Origin: Streptomyces bicolor
Lineage (GTDB): Bacteria > Actinomycetota > Actinomycetes > Streptomycetales > Streptomycetaceae
Direction of reading: 5' to 3'
Assembly (NCBI RefSeq): GCF_000719285.1
Contig: NZ_JOFS01000020.1
Coordinates: 1 to 64,000, forward strand
DNA length: 64,000 bases
In this document: positions 55,500 through 64,000 of the stretch, in pieces
How positions within the stretch are numbered: the first letter of the stretch is position 1
Layout of the letters: each line of letters starts with the position of its first letter
Notes under the pieces: generated by a model
The model's input: only the letters and a program-made list of their open reading frames with translations
Databases searched by the model: none
Told to the model about the DNA's origin: nothing
Position numbers and translations under genes: made by a program

Positions 55500-55817
55500 A
55501 TGGCTGACGCACCCGGCAGCGCCGCAGGGACACCGGACGAGGACGTCAAGGCACGTAAGGAAAGGGAACGGGACGAGCTGTACGCCCTGGACATCTCGGA
55601 TGTCGAGTGGCACAGCGCACCCGGCACCGAGGAGCACGAGGAGCGCGTCGAGATCGCCAACCTCCCGGGCGGCGCGGTGGCCATGCGGTCCTCCTTGGAC
55701 CCGGACACCGTGCTGCGCTACACGGAGGCGGAGTGGCAGGCTTTCGTACTCGGCGCGCGCGACGGCGAGTTCGACCTCGAGCCCGCACCGCACAACGGCG
55801 GGCTCGCGGCGGAGTAG
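55500..55817 (+). CDS. DUF397 protein in the ESX core
   Basis: The 105-residue protein (MADAPGSAAGTPDEDVKARK) has an acidic/basic N-terminal extension followed by a DUF397 domain: VEWHSAPGTE, VEIANLPGGAVAMRSSLDPD and LRYTEAEWQAFVLGA. DUF397 proteins are usually small partners of XRE/DUF5753 regulators, but none is adjacent here. It lies between the eccE pair and the EspI-like gene on the same strand, behind an AGAAAGGG site. Confidence 0.85.
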   Translation: MADAPGSAAGTPDEDVKARKERERDELYALDISDVEWHSAPGTEEHEERVEIANLPGGAVAMRSSLDPDTVLRYTEAEWQAFVLGARDGEFDLEPAPHNGGLAAE

Positions 55818-56040
55818 CCCGAGGAAGACAGCAGTGCCGCGGGTGCGAGCACACACAGGACGGGCCTGCCCTGCCGACCCCTGTGGCGTTTACGCTTGAT
55901 GCGGGTGCGACGTCGGAACCCCCGGGTGGGTTGTTCGCGTCCAGGGGACACCAGTGGATCGGACAACAGGAACGGTCGCCCCAGCCCGGCACATGAATGC
56001 CCCCAGGGCACGAGGGTGCTCGACCACACCAGGAGGAATT

Positions 56041-59000
56041 GTGCAGAGCGATCGGGACGGGCTGCGGGCTGGCTGGACCACGCCCAGCGATGACCAGTCC
56101 GACGCGGAGTCCGCCGTCGAGATGACGGGTGAGTTCACCATCGACTACGCCGCGCCTGCCTGGTACACACAGGGCGCGGCACCCGCCGGAGAGGCGGCAG
56201 CTCCAGCGCCCGCCCCTCCCGCACCTCCCGCGGCCCCCGCCCCTGCCCCTCCTGCTGCCCCCGTCCCTCCGACTCAGGCGCCCCATCCTGGTTACGGCGA
56301 TACGTCCGGTTCTGCGACGGCGCACGGCGCGTCCGGTGCGACGCCGCCCGCACCGCCCGCACCCTGGGCAGCGAATCCCAACGTGGCCCCGAACCAGAAC
56401 GTCGCTCCGAACCAGTACGTCGCCCCGAGCCAGCCCGCGCCGACCACCCCTCCGCCGGCGGCCCCCGAGGTCCCGGGGCCGTCCGCCGCCCAGGCCGGCG
56501 GTTCCCAGGGTGCGGCGCCCGCCGGCGCCACGGATTCCGGTAGCTGGGCCACCGGGAGCCGGACCGAACCCCCGTCCGCCGGCACGGGCACGACGAGTGA
56601 CGTCCAGCAGCCCGCCGCCGCGCCGGTCGCTCCCGCGACGAACGAGGCCGCCGCCGGGCACGACAGCGGCGCCACGTCGGCGACTCCGGCCGACGGCACC
56701 CAGGTGCCGACGGGAGCGGCGGCGGACGCCGGTGTGCCGGCGACCCCGGCCCCCAGCACCGCCCCAACCCCGACCGACACCGGCGAGGACGCCACGGCCG
56801 GACCGGACACGACAGCTGGACCGGACACCACGGCCGGACCGGACACCACAGCCGGGCAGGACGCGACCGACGGTGCCGGCTCGGAGGGTGCCCACCAAGT
56901 TCCGGGTACCGCCGGCGACATAGCCGCAGAAGGCTCGGACAGCGCCGAAGGTACTGCCGCCGTCCCCTCCGGCGATGCCGAAGCGGGCCCCGCCGAGCCG
57001 CAGGCCGCCGCACCCTCCGGAGGCGACTCGACCGCACCGACCGGCGAGCAGCAGCAAGCCGCTGTTCAGCCGACCCCTGCTCAGCAGGACGCGGCCCCAC
57101 AGGCGGCTCCTCAGCCGGACGCGGCCCCACAGGCGGCTCCTCAGCAGGACGCGTCGGCCGGCTGGACTCCCCCGCCGGCTCCGCAGGGGACCGTTCCCCC
57201 GCTCCCGCCCGAGTTCCCGTCGGCGGCCACGGGCGGCGCGGCACCGGCCGCCGGGCAGGAGTGGTCGGCGGCGCCCGGGCAGCCACAGCAGCAGCCCCCC
57301 GCCGCGCCCGCGCCCGCTCAGCAGCCGGCTGCCCCGGCTCAGCAGCCCCAGGCCCCGCAGCCCGCGCAGCCGGGCTGGCCGGCCGCCGCGCAACAGCCCC
57401 AGGCCCCGGCTGCCAACCAGGCCCCGCACGGCGCCGACGGCTTCCCGCCACACGCCGCCGTACAGAACCCGCAGGGCGCCTACGGCTACCCGCAGCAGCC
57501 CGCCCCCCAGCCGCCGCAGGGTGCGTACGGCTACCCGCAACAGCCCACGCCCCAGCCGCCGCAGGGCGCTTACGGCTACCCCCAGCAGCCGACGCCCCAG
57601 AACCCGCAGGGCGCCTACGGCTACCCGCAGCAGCCCGCCCCCCAGCCGCCGCAGGGCGCTTACGGCTACCCCCAACAGCCCGCCCCCGCACAGCCCCAGC
57701 AGCAGCCCCAGGCGCAGCCGGGTCAGCACATGCCCCCTGCGCACCAGGCTCCGCCGCAGGCCCCGCCCCAGCCGCAGGCACAGGCCCATCCTGGACAGCC
57801 GCCGGTGGCGGAGCAGCCGCCGCAGGCCCAGCAGCCCTACGCACCGGCCCCCGGCCAGCCCGGAGTCGACCCCCGCACCGGTGCCGCCTGGCCGCAGAGC
57901 GTGCAGCACGACCAGCGCAACCAGGTCGGCCCGGGCGCGCCGCTCGGCTACAACGCGGCTGTCGAGCTGACCTCCGACCGGCTGGTCAACAGCCGGAAGC
58001 AGAAGGCCAAGAGCAGCCGTCCCACCCCGGGCGGGTCGAAGTTCAAGCTCGGTGGGAAGAAGGAGGAGCAGGAGAGGCAGCGCAAGCTCGAACTCATCCG
58101 CACGCCGGTGCTCTCCTGCTACCGGATCGCGGTCATCAGCCTCAAGGGCGGCGTGGGCAAGACGACCACGACCACCGCCCTGGGCGCCACGCTCGCCACC
58201 GAGCGGCAGGACAAGATCCTCGCCATCGACGCCAACCCGGACGCCGGCACGCTCGGCCGACGGGTACGGCGCGAGACCGGCGCCACCATCCGCGACCTCG
58301 TCCAGGCGATCCCGTACCTCAACTCGTACATGGACATCCGCCGCTTCACGTCGCAGGCGCCGTCGGGTCTCGAGATCATCGCCAACGACGTGGACCCGGC
58401 CGTGTCCACGACGTTCAACGACGAGGACTACCGGCGCGCGATCGACGTGCTGGGCAGGCAGTACCCGATCATCCTCACGGACTCCGGTACGGGACTGCTC
58501 TACAGCGCCATGCGCGGTGTGCTCGACCTCGCCGACCAGTTGATCATCATCTCGACGCCGTCGGTGGACGGCGCGAGCAGTGCCAGTACGACGCTCGACT
58601 GGCTGTCGGCGCACGGGTACGCGGCGCTGGTGTCGCGGTCCATCACCGTGATCTCGGGGGTGCGCGAAACCGGCAAGATGATCAAGGTTGAGGACATCGT
58701 CAACCACTTCGAGCAGCGCTGCCGAGGCGTGATCGTCGTGCCGTTCGACGAGCATCTGGCGGCGGGCGCCGAGGTCGACCTCGACATGATGCGGCCGAAG
58801 GTGCGAGAGGCGTACTTCGACCTGGCCACGATGGTCGCCGAGGACTTCGTGCGGGCCCAGCAGGAGCAGGGGCTCTGGACCTCGGACGGCAACCAGCAGC
58901 CGCCCACCATGGCTCCCCCGATGCCGGGCCAGCAGCAGGGCCAGCCGCAGCAGGGGCAGCCGTACCAGGGCGGACAGCCCTACCAGGGCGGGCAGCCGTA

Positions 59001-59148
59001 CCAGGGTCCCCCCGGGGTCCAGCCCGGTCAGCCGTGGCAGACGGGCGCGCCGCAGCCCGGGTTCACGCAGCAGCCGTACGACCAGACCGGCGGCGGACAG
59101 CCGCAGCCCGGGTTCCCTCCGGGACAGATGCCGCCACAGCAGCAGTAG
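56041..59148 (+). CDS. Pro-rich ParA/MinD-like ATPase (EspI type)
   Basis: The 1035-residue protein starts at GTG 56041, behind AGGAGG. About 640 residues are disordered Pro/Ala/Gln/Gly-rich sequence with AGPDTT repeats and five [15 protein letters not shown] units. A deviant Walker [12 protein letters not shown] near 702-712, starts a MinD/ParA-like domain with [16 protein letters not shown] and [20 protein letters not shown], ending near 930. A short [12 protein letters not shown] tail closes it. EspI in mycobacterial ESX-1 has this combination and responds to ATP levels; the same role here is inference. Confidence 0.88.
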   Translation: MQSDRDGLRAGWTTPSDDQSDAESAVEMTGEFTIDYAAPAWYTQGAAPAGEAAAPAPAPPAPPAAPAPAPPAAPVPPTQAPHPGYGDTSGSATAHGASGATPPAPPAPWAANPNVAPNQNVAPNQYVAPSQPAPTTPPPAAPEVPGPSAAQAGGSQGAAPAGATDSGSWATGSRTEPPSAGTGTTSDVQQPAAAPVAPATNEAAAGHDSGATSATPADGTQVPTGAAADAGVPATPAPSTAPTPTDTGEDATAGPDTTAGPDTTAGPDTTAGQDATDGAGSEGAHQVPGTAGDIAAEGSDSAEGTAAVPSGDAEAGPAEPQAAAPSGGDSTAPTGEQQQAAVQPTPAQQDAAPQAAPQPDAAPQAAPQQDASAGWTPPPAPQGTVPPLPPEFPSAATGGAAPAAGQEWSAAPGQPQQQPPAAPAPAQQPAAPAQQPQAPQPAQPGWPAAAQQPQAPAANQAPHGADGFPPHAAVQNPQGAYGYPQQPAPQPPQGAYGYPQQPTPQPPQGAYGYPQQPTPQNPQGAYGYPQQPAPQPPQGAYGYPQQPAPAQPQQQPQAQPGQHMPPAHQAPPQAPPQPQAQAHPGQPPVAEQPPQAQQPYAPAPGQPGVDPRTGAAWPQSVQHDQRNQVGPGAPLGYNAAVELTSDRLVNSRKQKAKSSRPTPGGSKFKLGGKKEEQERQRKLELIRTPVLSCYRIAVISLKGGVGKTTTTTALGATLATERQDKILAIDANPDAGTLGRRVRRETGATIRDLVQAIPYLNSYMDIRRFTSQAPSGLEIIANDVDPAVSTTFNDEDYRRAIDVLGRQYPIILTDSGTGLLYSAMRGVLDLADQLIIISTPSVDGASSASTTLDWLSAHGYAALVSRSITVISGVRETGKMIKVEDIVNHFEQRCRGVIVVPFDEHLAAGAEVDLDMMRPKVREAYFDLATMVAEDFVRAQQEQGLWTSDGNQQPPTMAPPMPGQQQGQPQQGQPYQGGQPYQGGQPYQGPPGVQPGQPWQTGAPQPGFTQQPYDQTGGGQPQPGFPPGQMPPQQQ
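57469..57690 (+). repeat. 45-bp tandem repeat coding [15 protein letters not shown]
   Basis: Five consecutive 45-bp units encode [17 protein letters not shown]. Third positions differ between units, so the peptide is conserved more than the DNA. Confidence 0.85.
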
Positions 59149-59168
59149 CGCATCGACCGCAACGCGAG

Positions 59169-59197
59169 AGGGCCGGCACCGTCACGGTGCCGGCCCT
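59169..59197. terminator. bidirectional terminator at the locus end
   Basis: AGGGCCGGCACC at 59169-59180 pairs with GGTGCCGGCCCT at 59186-59197, between the convergent EspI-like and ribF genes. It marks the right end of the ESX locus. Confidence 0.85.
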
Positions 59198-59212
59198 TCG
59201 TCGTCGTACGGT

Positions 59213-60160
59213 TCAGCCCGCGGCCGCGATCAGCTCCCGGCAGCGCTTGACGTCCTCGGCCATCTGCTCCAGCAGGGCGTCCAGCGTCTCGAACTTCGCC
59301 TGACCGCGGACGAAGGCGAGGAAGTCGACGGCGACGTGCAGGCCGTACAGGTCCAGCCCCACCCGGTCGATCGCGTACGCCTCCACCGTCCGCTCCGTGC
59401 CGTCGAACTGCGGGTTCGTGCCGACGGAGATCGCGGCGGGCATCGCCTCGCCCTGGGCGTGCAGCCAGCCGGCGTAGACGCCGTCGGCGGGGATGGCGGT
59501 GTGCGGCAGGGTCTCGACGTTGGCGGTCGGGAAACCGAGTTCCCGCCCCCGCTGAGCGCCTCGTACGACCACGCCCTCCACCCGGTGCGGACGGCCGAGG
59601 ATCTCGGCAGCGCCACCGACGTCGCCCTCGGCGACCAGACGCCGGGTCAGGGTCGAGGAGAACGGTTCGCCGCCGCCCGCCTCACCGGTCACGTACAGGT
59701 CGACGACCTCGACCTCGAAGTCGTAGATCTTGCCCTGTTCGGCGAGGAACTCGACGTCGCCGGCGGCGCGGTGTCCGAAGCGGAAGTTGGGGCCCTCGAC
59801 GACCGCCTTGGCGTGCAGCTTGTCGACCAGGACCTTGACCACGAAGTCGGCCGGCGACAGCTTCGAGAACTCGGTGGTGAACGGCAGGATCAGCACCGCG
59901 TCCACGCCCAGTTCGCCCATCAGCTCGGCGCGGCGGTGGTGCGGGGCCAGCAGGGGCGGGTGGCTGCCGGGCCGGACGACCTCGCTGGGGTGCGGGTCGA
60001 AGGTGACGACGACGGCGGGAACGCCCAGCTCACGCGCGCGGTCCACGGCATGCCGGATGATCAACTGGTGCCCGCGGTGCACTCCGTCGTAGGAGCCGAT
60101 GGTGACGACGCTGCGCCCCCAGTCCTGGGGGATGTCCTCCAAGCCACGCCAGCGCTGCAC
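59213..60160 (-). CDS. ribF: bifunctional riboflavin kinase / FAD synthetase
   Basis: RibF converts riboflavin to FMN and then FAD. The 315-residue protein starts at GTG 60160 behind AAGGAG. The N-terminal nucleotidyltransferase has VVTIGSYDGVHRGHQ and GPNFRFGHRAAGD; the C-terminal kinase has RGRELGFPTANVETL and the GLDLYGLHVAVDFLAFVRGQ segment. Both domains look complete. In many bacteria it is followed by rpsO, which here lies 48.6 kb further along the same strand. Confidence 0.96.
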   Translation of the reverse strand: MQRWRGLEDIPQDWGRSVVTIGSYDGVHRGHQLIIRHAVDRARELGVPAVVVTFDPHPSEVVRPGSHPPLLAPHHRRAELMGELGVDAVLILPFTTEFSKLSPADFVVKVLVDKLHAKAVVEGPNFRFGHRAAGDVEFLAEQGKIYDFEVEVVDLYVTGEAGGGEPFSSTLTRRLVAEGDVGGAAEILGRPHRVEGVVVRGAQRGRELGFPTANVETLPHTAIPADGVYAGWLHAQGEAMPAAISVGTNPQFDGTERTVEAYAIDRVGLDLYGLHVAVDFLAFVRGQAKFETLDALLEQMAEDVKRCRELIAAAG

Positions 60161-60304
60161 TGTGCCTGCTCCTTGTCGCAAACTCGTCGAACCCGTGTCC
60201 GTCTTTGCCTCAGACGCTCTTACGCAGGTCTAAGGGTGCCATGCCGGGCGCCTCGGGCCCGCATCGGCATGGGCTGTGACCGGGTGCACGGGCGGATGCG
60301 CCGG

Positions 60305-63300
60305 TCAGGCGGGGACTCGTCCGCCGGCCAGGTTCTCGATCATCCGGCGGGAGCTCGGCCCGACCACCGCCGACCACTCGTGCGGGGCGTCGGTCAGCCA
60401 CCCGGCGACCCGCGCGGCGAAGCCCGGGACGCGGCGGCCCAGGTCGACCAGGCCCCGGTCGAAGCGGGCCGCGCCGTCCGGGGTGCGGACGAGGAGCAGG
60501 CCCGTGTGATGGACCAGGCCACGGAGGTCGTCGTCCACCCGGTCACCGCTGCGCTGGACGGTGGCGTGCAGGAAGGCGTCCAGGACGGCGGGGGCGCGTT
60601 CGTGAGCGAGGAGGACCTCGCGGAGTTCGCGGCGCAGTGGGCGGGACTCGGGGGTGCCGGAGGTGGCGAGTACGGCGGCCAGGGCGGCCCGTACCTGTTC
60701 CGTACCGCCGTCCAGCAGGCCGGTGACCAGCGGGAGGAGTACGACGCGTGCGGTGGGGCCCTGGTCGAGGCGCCGGTCGACGTAGGCGGCCACGTCCGCG
60801 GCGGTCTCCGGGTGCCGCTGGACCGCCTCCCGTACGAGGGCGGCGACGCGGAGGGCGAGGCCGGGCTCGGTGACGTCCGCGAGGGTGCGCAGCGCCTGGC
60901 CGGGGTCCGGCCGGTTCAGGCGTTCGCGGAAGGCGTCCAGGACCGGTTCGGTGTGGGTGTCCAGAGCGGCGACCAGGGCGCTGGTCGGGAACTGGGGGTC
61001 GTCGGCCGCGAAGAGCGCGAGCGCCTGCGGGAGGTGGCGGGCGCGGGTGTGCGGGTCGCGCACGAGCAGGGCGATCGCGCCGCCGTGCAGGGTGCAGTCG
61101 GTGGGGCGGGCGAGCAGGGCGAGGGCGGCGTAGCGGAGCAGTTCGCGGTCGGCCTCGGTCCGGACATGGGGTGCGGCCCGCAGTCCGTACGCCGCCGCCG
61201 CGACCCGTCGCCCGGGCCGCTCGTCGTGCGCCCAGCGGTCGACGGCCCGGCAGATGGCGGACGGTTCCTCCTCGGCCAGCACGGCGAGGAGTTCGTCGGC
61301 CCTGCGGTGCGCGCTGTTGACGAGCGTCTCGGTGAGGTCGTCGAGGGCACGGTGACGGTGGGCGTAGAGGAGGGCCTGGGCTGCTCGGGCGACGGTCGCG
61401 TGGGGGGTTGCCGGGAGGGGGCGGTCGTCGTCGAACCAGCGGGTGAGGTGGGGTTGTACGGCGGTGGGGGCGGCGGCGAGGAGCTGGGCGGCGGTGTCGA
61501 GGTAGCGGGGGGTGCGGGAGGAGGGCGAGGGCGAGAAGGAGACAGGTGAGAAGGCGGTCGGCTGTTGTGGACCGCCGTCGGTGCCGTGCGCGAGGGAGTC
61601 GCTCGGGGCGGTGTCCGATTCGTGCGGGGGGCCATCAGCGCGGACGAGGTCGCGGAACAGGGCGAAGCGGTCGGTGTCCGGGAGGCGGAGGGCCGTCCAG
61701 AAGTCGGGGTGGAAGTCCGGGGGTGCGGGGTGTCCCCGGTGCCGCCAGGCCACGATGCGGTCGGCGAGCCGGCGCAGTACGTCCAGATACGGCGTCGCGT
61801 CCGGGACCCGCAGCAGGGTTTCGGCGAGGAGGCGGGCGGCCCACCAGGAGTGCCGGTCGGCGTCGAGAGCGCGCGTCAACTCCTCCATTCGGCAGGCGAG
61901 TTGGGCAGTGCCGTGCTGGCGGGCCAGCAGGAGCAGGGCCTGTACGACGGGGCCGATGCGGTGGTGCGGTACGGGGAGCGGGTGCGCGGTGTCGGGGTCG
62001 GTGCGGGGGCGGTGGACCAGTGCCTGGAGGGCCTCGTCGAGGTCGAGGTGCATGCCCTGGATCCAGTCGGCGAGTTCCTCGTGGGCGAAGCGGTAGCCGT
62101 TGCCGGCGGGGACGAGGAGGCCCTCGGTGAGGACGGCGGACGCCCAGCCGGTACCGCCGCCGAGCCGCGCGGGAGCGGGACCCCACGGGAACACGGCCTC
62201 GAAGGACGCTCGGTCCAGCTCTCCCTGACCGGGGCCGAGGCTGCGGCGGGCGGCCTCGTGGACCTGGCCGGACACCTTGGCGGCGAGGCGGCGTACGGCG
62301 CTGCCGCGCAGACCGTTCTCGGCGGCGAGGCGTACGGCGATGCGCAGGCACATGAGGTCGAGGTGGGCGGAGAGGACGTCGTCGCGGTCGAGTGGGGGGT
62401 GGGGGACGTCGGGGAGGGCGGCGCGGACCTCGGAGAGGAGGCGGAGGGTGAGGGGGTGGCGGGCGTCGGGGGCGGCCAGGGCGGATTCCGGGATGCCGTA
62501 GCGGGCGCGGGCCTGGTGGGCCTCGTCGGGGGTGAGGTCGCCGAGGCGTACGCACGGCGGGTGACGCCGGGAGTTGTCGCCCCCGCCGCCCCTACCCGTC
62601 CCGTCCCCAGGGGCTCCGCCCCTTCGACCCCGCCAGGGGGCTCCGCCCCCTGGACCCCCGTCGGCCCGAAGGGCCTCGTCCTCAAACGCCGGACGGGCTG
62701 AATTCCCACTCCCCTCGTACAGCAACTCCTCCGGGAACTCCGCCCCCGCCCCCTCCCAGTACTCCGCCCCGCACGCCACCACCAGCCGCGCTCCCGTCTC
62801 CCGCAGCCACGCCGCCGTGCCCTTCGTCCAGTCCGTGAGGCGATGGGCCAGAAGCGGGGGCATCTCCTCGGGGCCGTCGAGGAGGAGCAGGAGGGGGTGG
62901 CCGGTGGTGCGGGAGAGGTGGGCCAGGCGGTCGGGGCTCGTGTCGCCCAGGGCGGCGGGGTCGGACGGGGTCGACGCCGCCACGATGCGGGCCGCCCGGG
63001 TCAGCGCCCGGCGGGCGGCGTCGGCCACCGAGTCGTCGTCGTCCTTCAGGTCGGCGCCGCGCAGCCACAGCGTGGGAGCCGGTGCCGGCCCGCGGTGGCG
63101 GCGTGCGGCGAGGGCCGCGAGTTCCGTCGTACGGCCGCTGCCCGGCGGCCCGACCAGGCCCAGGACAGCCGCCCCGCTCTCGGTGAAGGCGGCGAACTCC
63201 CTTGCCACCGTGGCCCGTTCGACCGGCGCCACCGCCCCGACCGCGGCCCCCGCTCCCCCGGCCTCCACCCGGCCCACACAGCCCGCCAGCGTCCCCGGCG

Positions 63301-64000
63301 GACCGTCCTGCCCGACCGACGTGGCCGTCAGTTCCAGTACGCCCGCCAGATTCAGGTCGGCGCCGTACCCCGGCACGGTCGCCGCGTTCTCGGCGAGCAG
63401 TTCGGCCAGCGGGCCGTCGGCAAGCGGTCGCAGCGGCACCGCGAACCCGGCGCCGCGGTCACCGGACTGCAGCGCCGTGCCGAGGACGCCCACGACCGCG
63501 CCGGTCCCGGCGTCCAGCACAGGCCCCCCGGCCGCCCCACCACCCAGCCGCAACGCGTCCCGTCCGGCCGTACCGATCGCCAACTCCAGGGCGCCGTCGA
63601 GGAGATGGAAACGGTCCGTGGCCGTGTACGTCACCAGCGCCGGGCCCAGCACCCGTGCCTCCCGCCACCCGCCGGCCGCGATCCGCACATACGCCCCGGT
63701 CTCGACCCGCTCCCGCACGCTCACCGGCAACGGATCCACGCCCAGGCCTTCGGTCCGTACGAGGGCGAGGTCCAGTGCGGGCAACGGCGTCACCGCACTC
63801 GCGGGAACCACACAGCTCCGACCGCTCTCGGCGGCGTGCAGCACCAGCCGGGGCAGGCCGTCGACGACCTCGTGGCTGGTGACGACGGTGCCTTGATGGT
63901 CGGCCACGAAGCCGAGCCCACGGGGCCGCCCGGCCAGGTCGTGGATGCGGATCAGGGCGTCGTCAGGGGCGCGTTCCTGGGCGTCGGCGCGGACACGGGC
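60305..64000 (-). CDS. trypsin-like/STAND protein, 5' end outside the window
   Basis: The frame stays open to the window edge, so the N-terminus is missing. A trypsin-like domain opens with VVTSHEV (His) and PALDLALVR (Asp), but the serine motif reads GAAGGP, with Ala (63530-63532) in place of Ser. A NACHT/STAND-type NTPase follows: its P-loop is GPPGSGRTT with Arg (63131-63133) in place of Lys; Walker B is LLLLLDGPEE. The C-terminal 600 residues are helical repeats. A Gly/Arg-rich stretch after Walker B comes from a repeat element (62605). Probably a binding or sensor protein rather than an enzyme. Confidence 0.82.
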   Translation of the reverse strand, partial: ARVRADAQERAPDDALIRIHDLAGRPRGLGFVADHQGTVVTSHEVVDGLPRLVLHAAESGRSCVVPASAVTPLPALDLALVRTEGLGVDPLPVSVRERVETGAYVRIAAGGWREARVLGPALVTYTATDRFHLLDGALELAIGTAGRDALRLGGGAAGGPVLDAGTGAVVGVLGTALQSGDRGAGFAVPLRPLADGPLAELLAENAATVPGYGADLNLAGVLELTATSVGQDGPPGTLAGCVGRVEAGGAGAAVGAVAPVERATVAREFAAFTESGAAVLGLVGPPGSGRTTELAALAARRHRGPAPAPTLWLRGADLKDDDDSVADAARRALTRAARIVAASTPSDPAALGDTSPDRLAHLSRTTGHPLLLLLDGPEEMPPLLAHRLTDWTKGTAAWLRETGARLVVACGAEYWEGAGAEFPEELLYEGSGNSARPAFEDEALRADGGPGGGAPWRGRRGGAPGDGTGRGGGGDNSRRHPPCVRLGDLTPDEAHQARARYGIPESALAAPDARHPLTLRLLSEVRAALPDVPHPPLDRDDVLSAHLDLMCLRIAVRLAAENGLRGSAVRRLAAKVSGQVHEAARRSLGPGQGELDRASFEAVFPWGPAPARLGGGTGWASAVLTEGLLVPAGNGYRFAHEELADWIQGMHLDLDEALQALVHRPRTDPDTAHPLPVPHHRIGPVVQALLLLARQHGTAQLACRMEELTRALDADRHSWWAARLLAETLLRVPDATPYLDVLRRLADRIVAWRHRGHPAPPDFHPDFWTALRLPDTDRFALFRDLVRADGPPHESDTAPSDSLAHGTDGGPQQPTAFSPVSFSPSPSSRTPRYLDTAAQLLAAAPTAVQPHLTRWFDDDRPLPATPHATVARAAQALLYAHRHRALDDLTETLVNSAHRRADELLAVLAEEEPSAICRAVDRWAHDERPGRRVAAAAYGLRAAPHVRTEADRELLRYAALALLARPTDCTLHGGAIALLVRDPHTRARHLPQALALFAADDPQFPTSALVAALDTHTEPVLDAFRERLNRPDPGQALRTLADVTEPGLALRVAALVREAVQRHPETAADVAAYVDRRLDQGPTARVVLLPLVTGLLDGGTEQVRAALAAVLATSGTPESRPLRRELREVLLAHERAPAVLDAFLHATVQRSGDRVDDDLRGLVHHTGLLLVRTPDGAARFDRGLVDLGRRVPGFAARVAGWLTDAPHEWSAVVGPSSRRMIENLAGGRVPA
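62605..62700. repeat. Streptomyces intergenic-type repeat inside a CDS
   Basis: The palindromes AGGGGCTCCGCCCCT (62609-62623) and CAGGGGGCTCCGCCCCCTG (62634-62652) are followed by GGGCCTCGTCCTCAAACGCC and GGACGGGCTG. From memory this string is a common intergenic repeat in Streptomyces. Here it lies in frame within the STAND protein and encodes its Gly/Arg-rich stretch. Confidence 0.75.

Noticed and set aside
55546..58755. 1069-codon minus-strand frame
   Set aside because: It is the complement of the Pro-rich EspI-like repeats, which gives Gly/Arg/Leu-rich nonsense.

Overview
The window is about 70% G+C, with strong third-position GC, frequent GTG/TTG starts, a whiJ-type regulator trio and a Streptomyces-style type VII secretion (T7SS/ESX) locus. 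It is almost certainly a Streptomyces chromosome. No tRNA, rRNA, CRISPR array or transposase was recognised.

Left flank (1-10.6 kb) is conserved housekeeping sequence, mostly on the minus strand: RNase J (rnj), dapA, thyX, a small membrane-protein pair on the plus strand, a TM/TPR-like protein, dapB, an M16 processing peptidase, pnp and rpsO. Right flank (59.2-64 kb) holds ribF and a large protease-like/STAND protein that runs off the window. In many bacteria ribF and rpsO-pnp lie side by side; here about 48.6 kb of T7SS-related DNA separates them.

The T7SS core is split in two. eccD (minus) and eccC (plus) diverge at 10.9-16.5 kb. At 45.5-59.1 kb lie a second mycosin, a Gly/Ala-rich WXG protein, a small helical protein, mycP, esxA, esxB and eccB on the minus strand, then eccE, an eccE-coupled cytosolic protein, a DUF397 protein and a Pro-rich ParA/MinD-like (EspI-type) ATPase on the plus strand. 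These parts form the membrane channel (EccB/C/D/E), the motor (EccC), the protease (mycosin) and the substrates (Esx).

Between the halves (16.6-45.4 kb) is an accessory island. It has two copies of a four-gene minus-strand cassette (17.7-20.6 and 30.0-33.0 kb): a small helical protein with a D-x-F-Q-D-x-W signature, a 400-430 residue WEG protein with hydrophobic helices, a 240-290 residue soluble protein and a two-TM protein. A plus-strand operon (22.0-28.2 kb) encodes a HEFAH metallopeptidase, a beta-propeller protein, a small protein, a PVPGG-repeat membrane protein and a third intact mycosin. A third cassette type (38.4-41.7 kb) has a WXG protein, a 744-residue protein and a lipoprotein, with a decayed relative next to it. 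A VapBC-like module, a whiJ-like HTH/DUF397/ATP-binding trio and several frameshifted or truncated genes complete the island, including a mycosin broken by one missing base. This suggests a locus that expands by duplication and decays by frameshift.

The most interesting points are the repeated small-helical/large-WEG/soluble/two-TM cassettes, a shared C-terminal S-P-F-G tail on three T7SS-linked proteins, and a protease-STAND protein that appears to have lost both its catalytic serine and its Walker A lysine and carries a Streptomyces intergenic-type repeat inside its reading frame.
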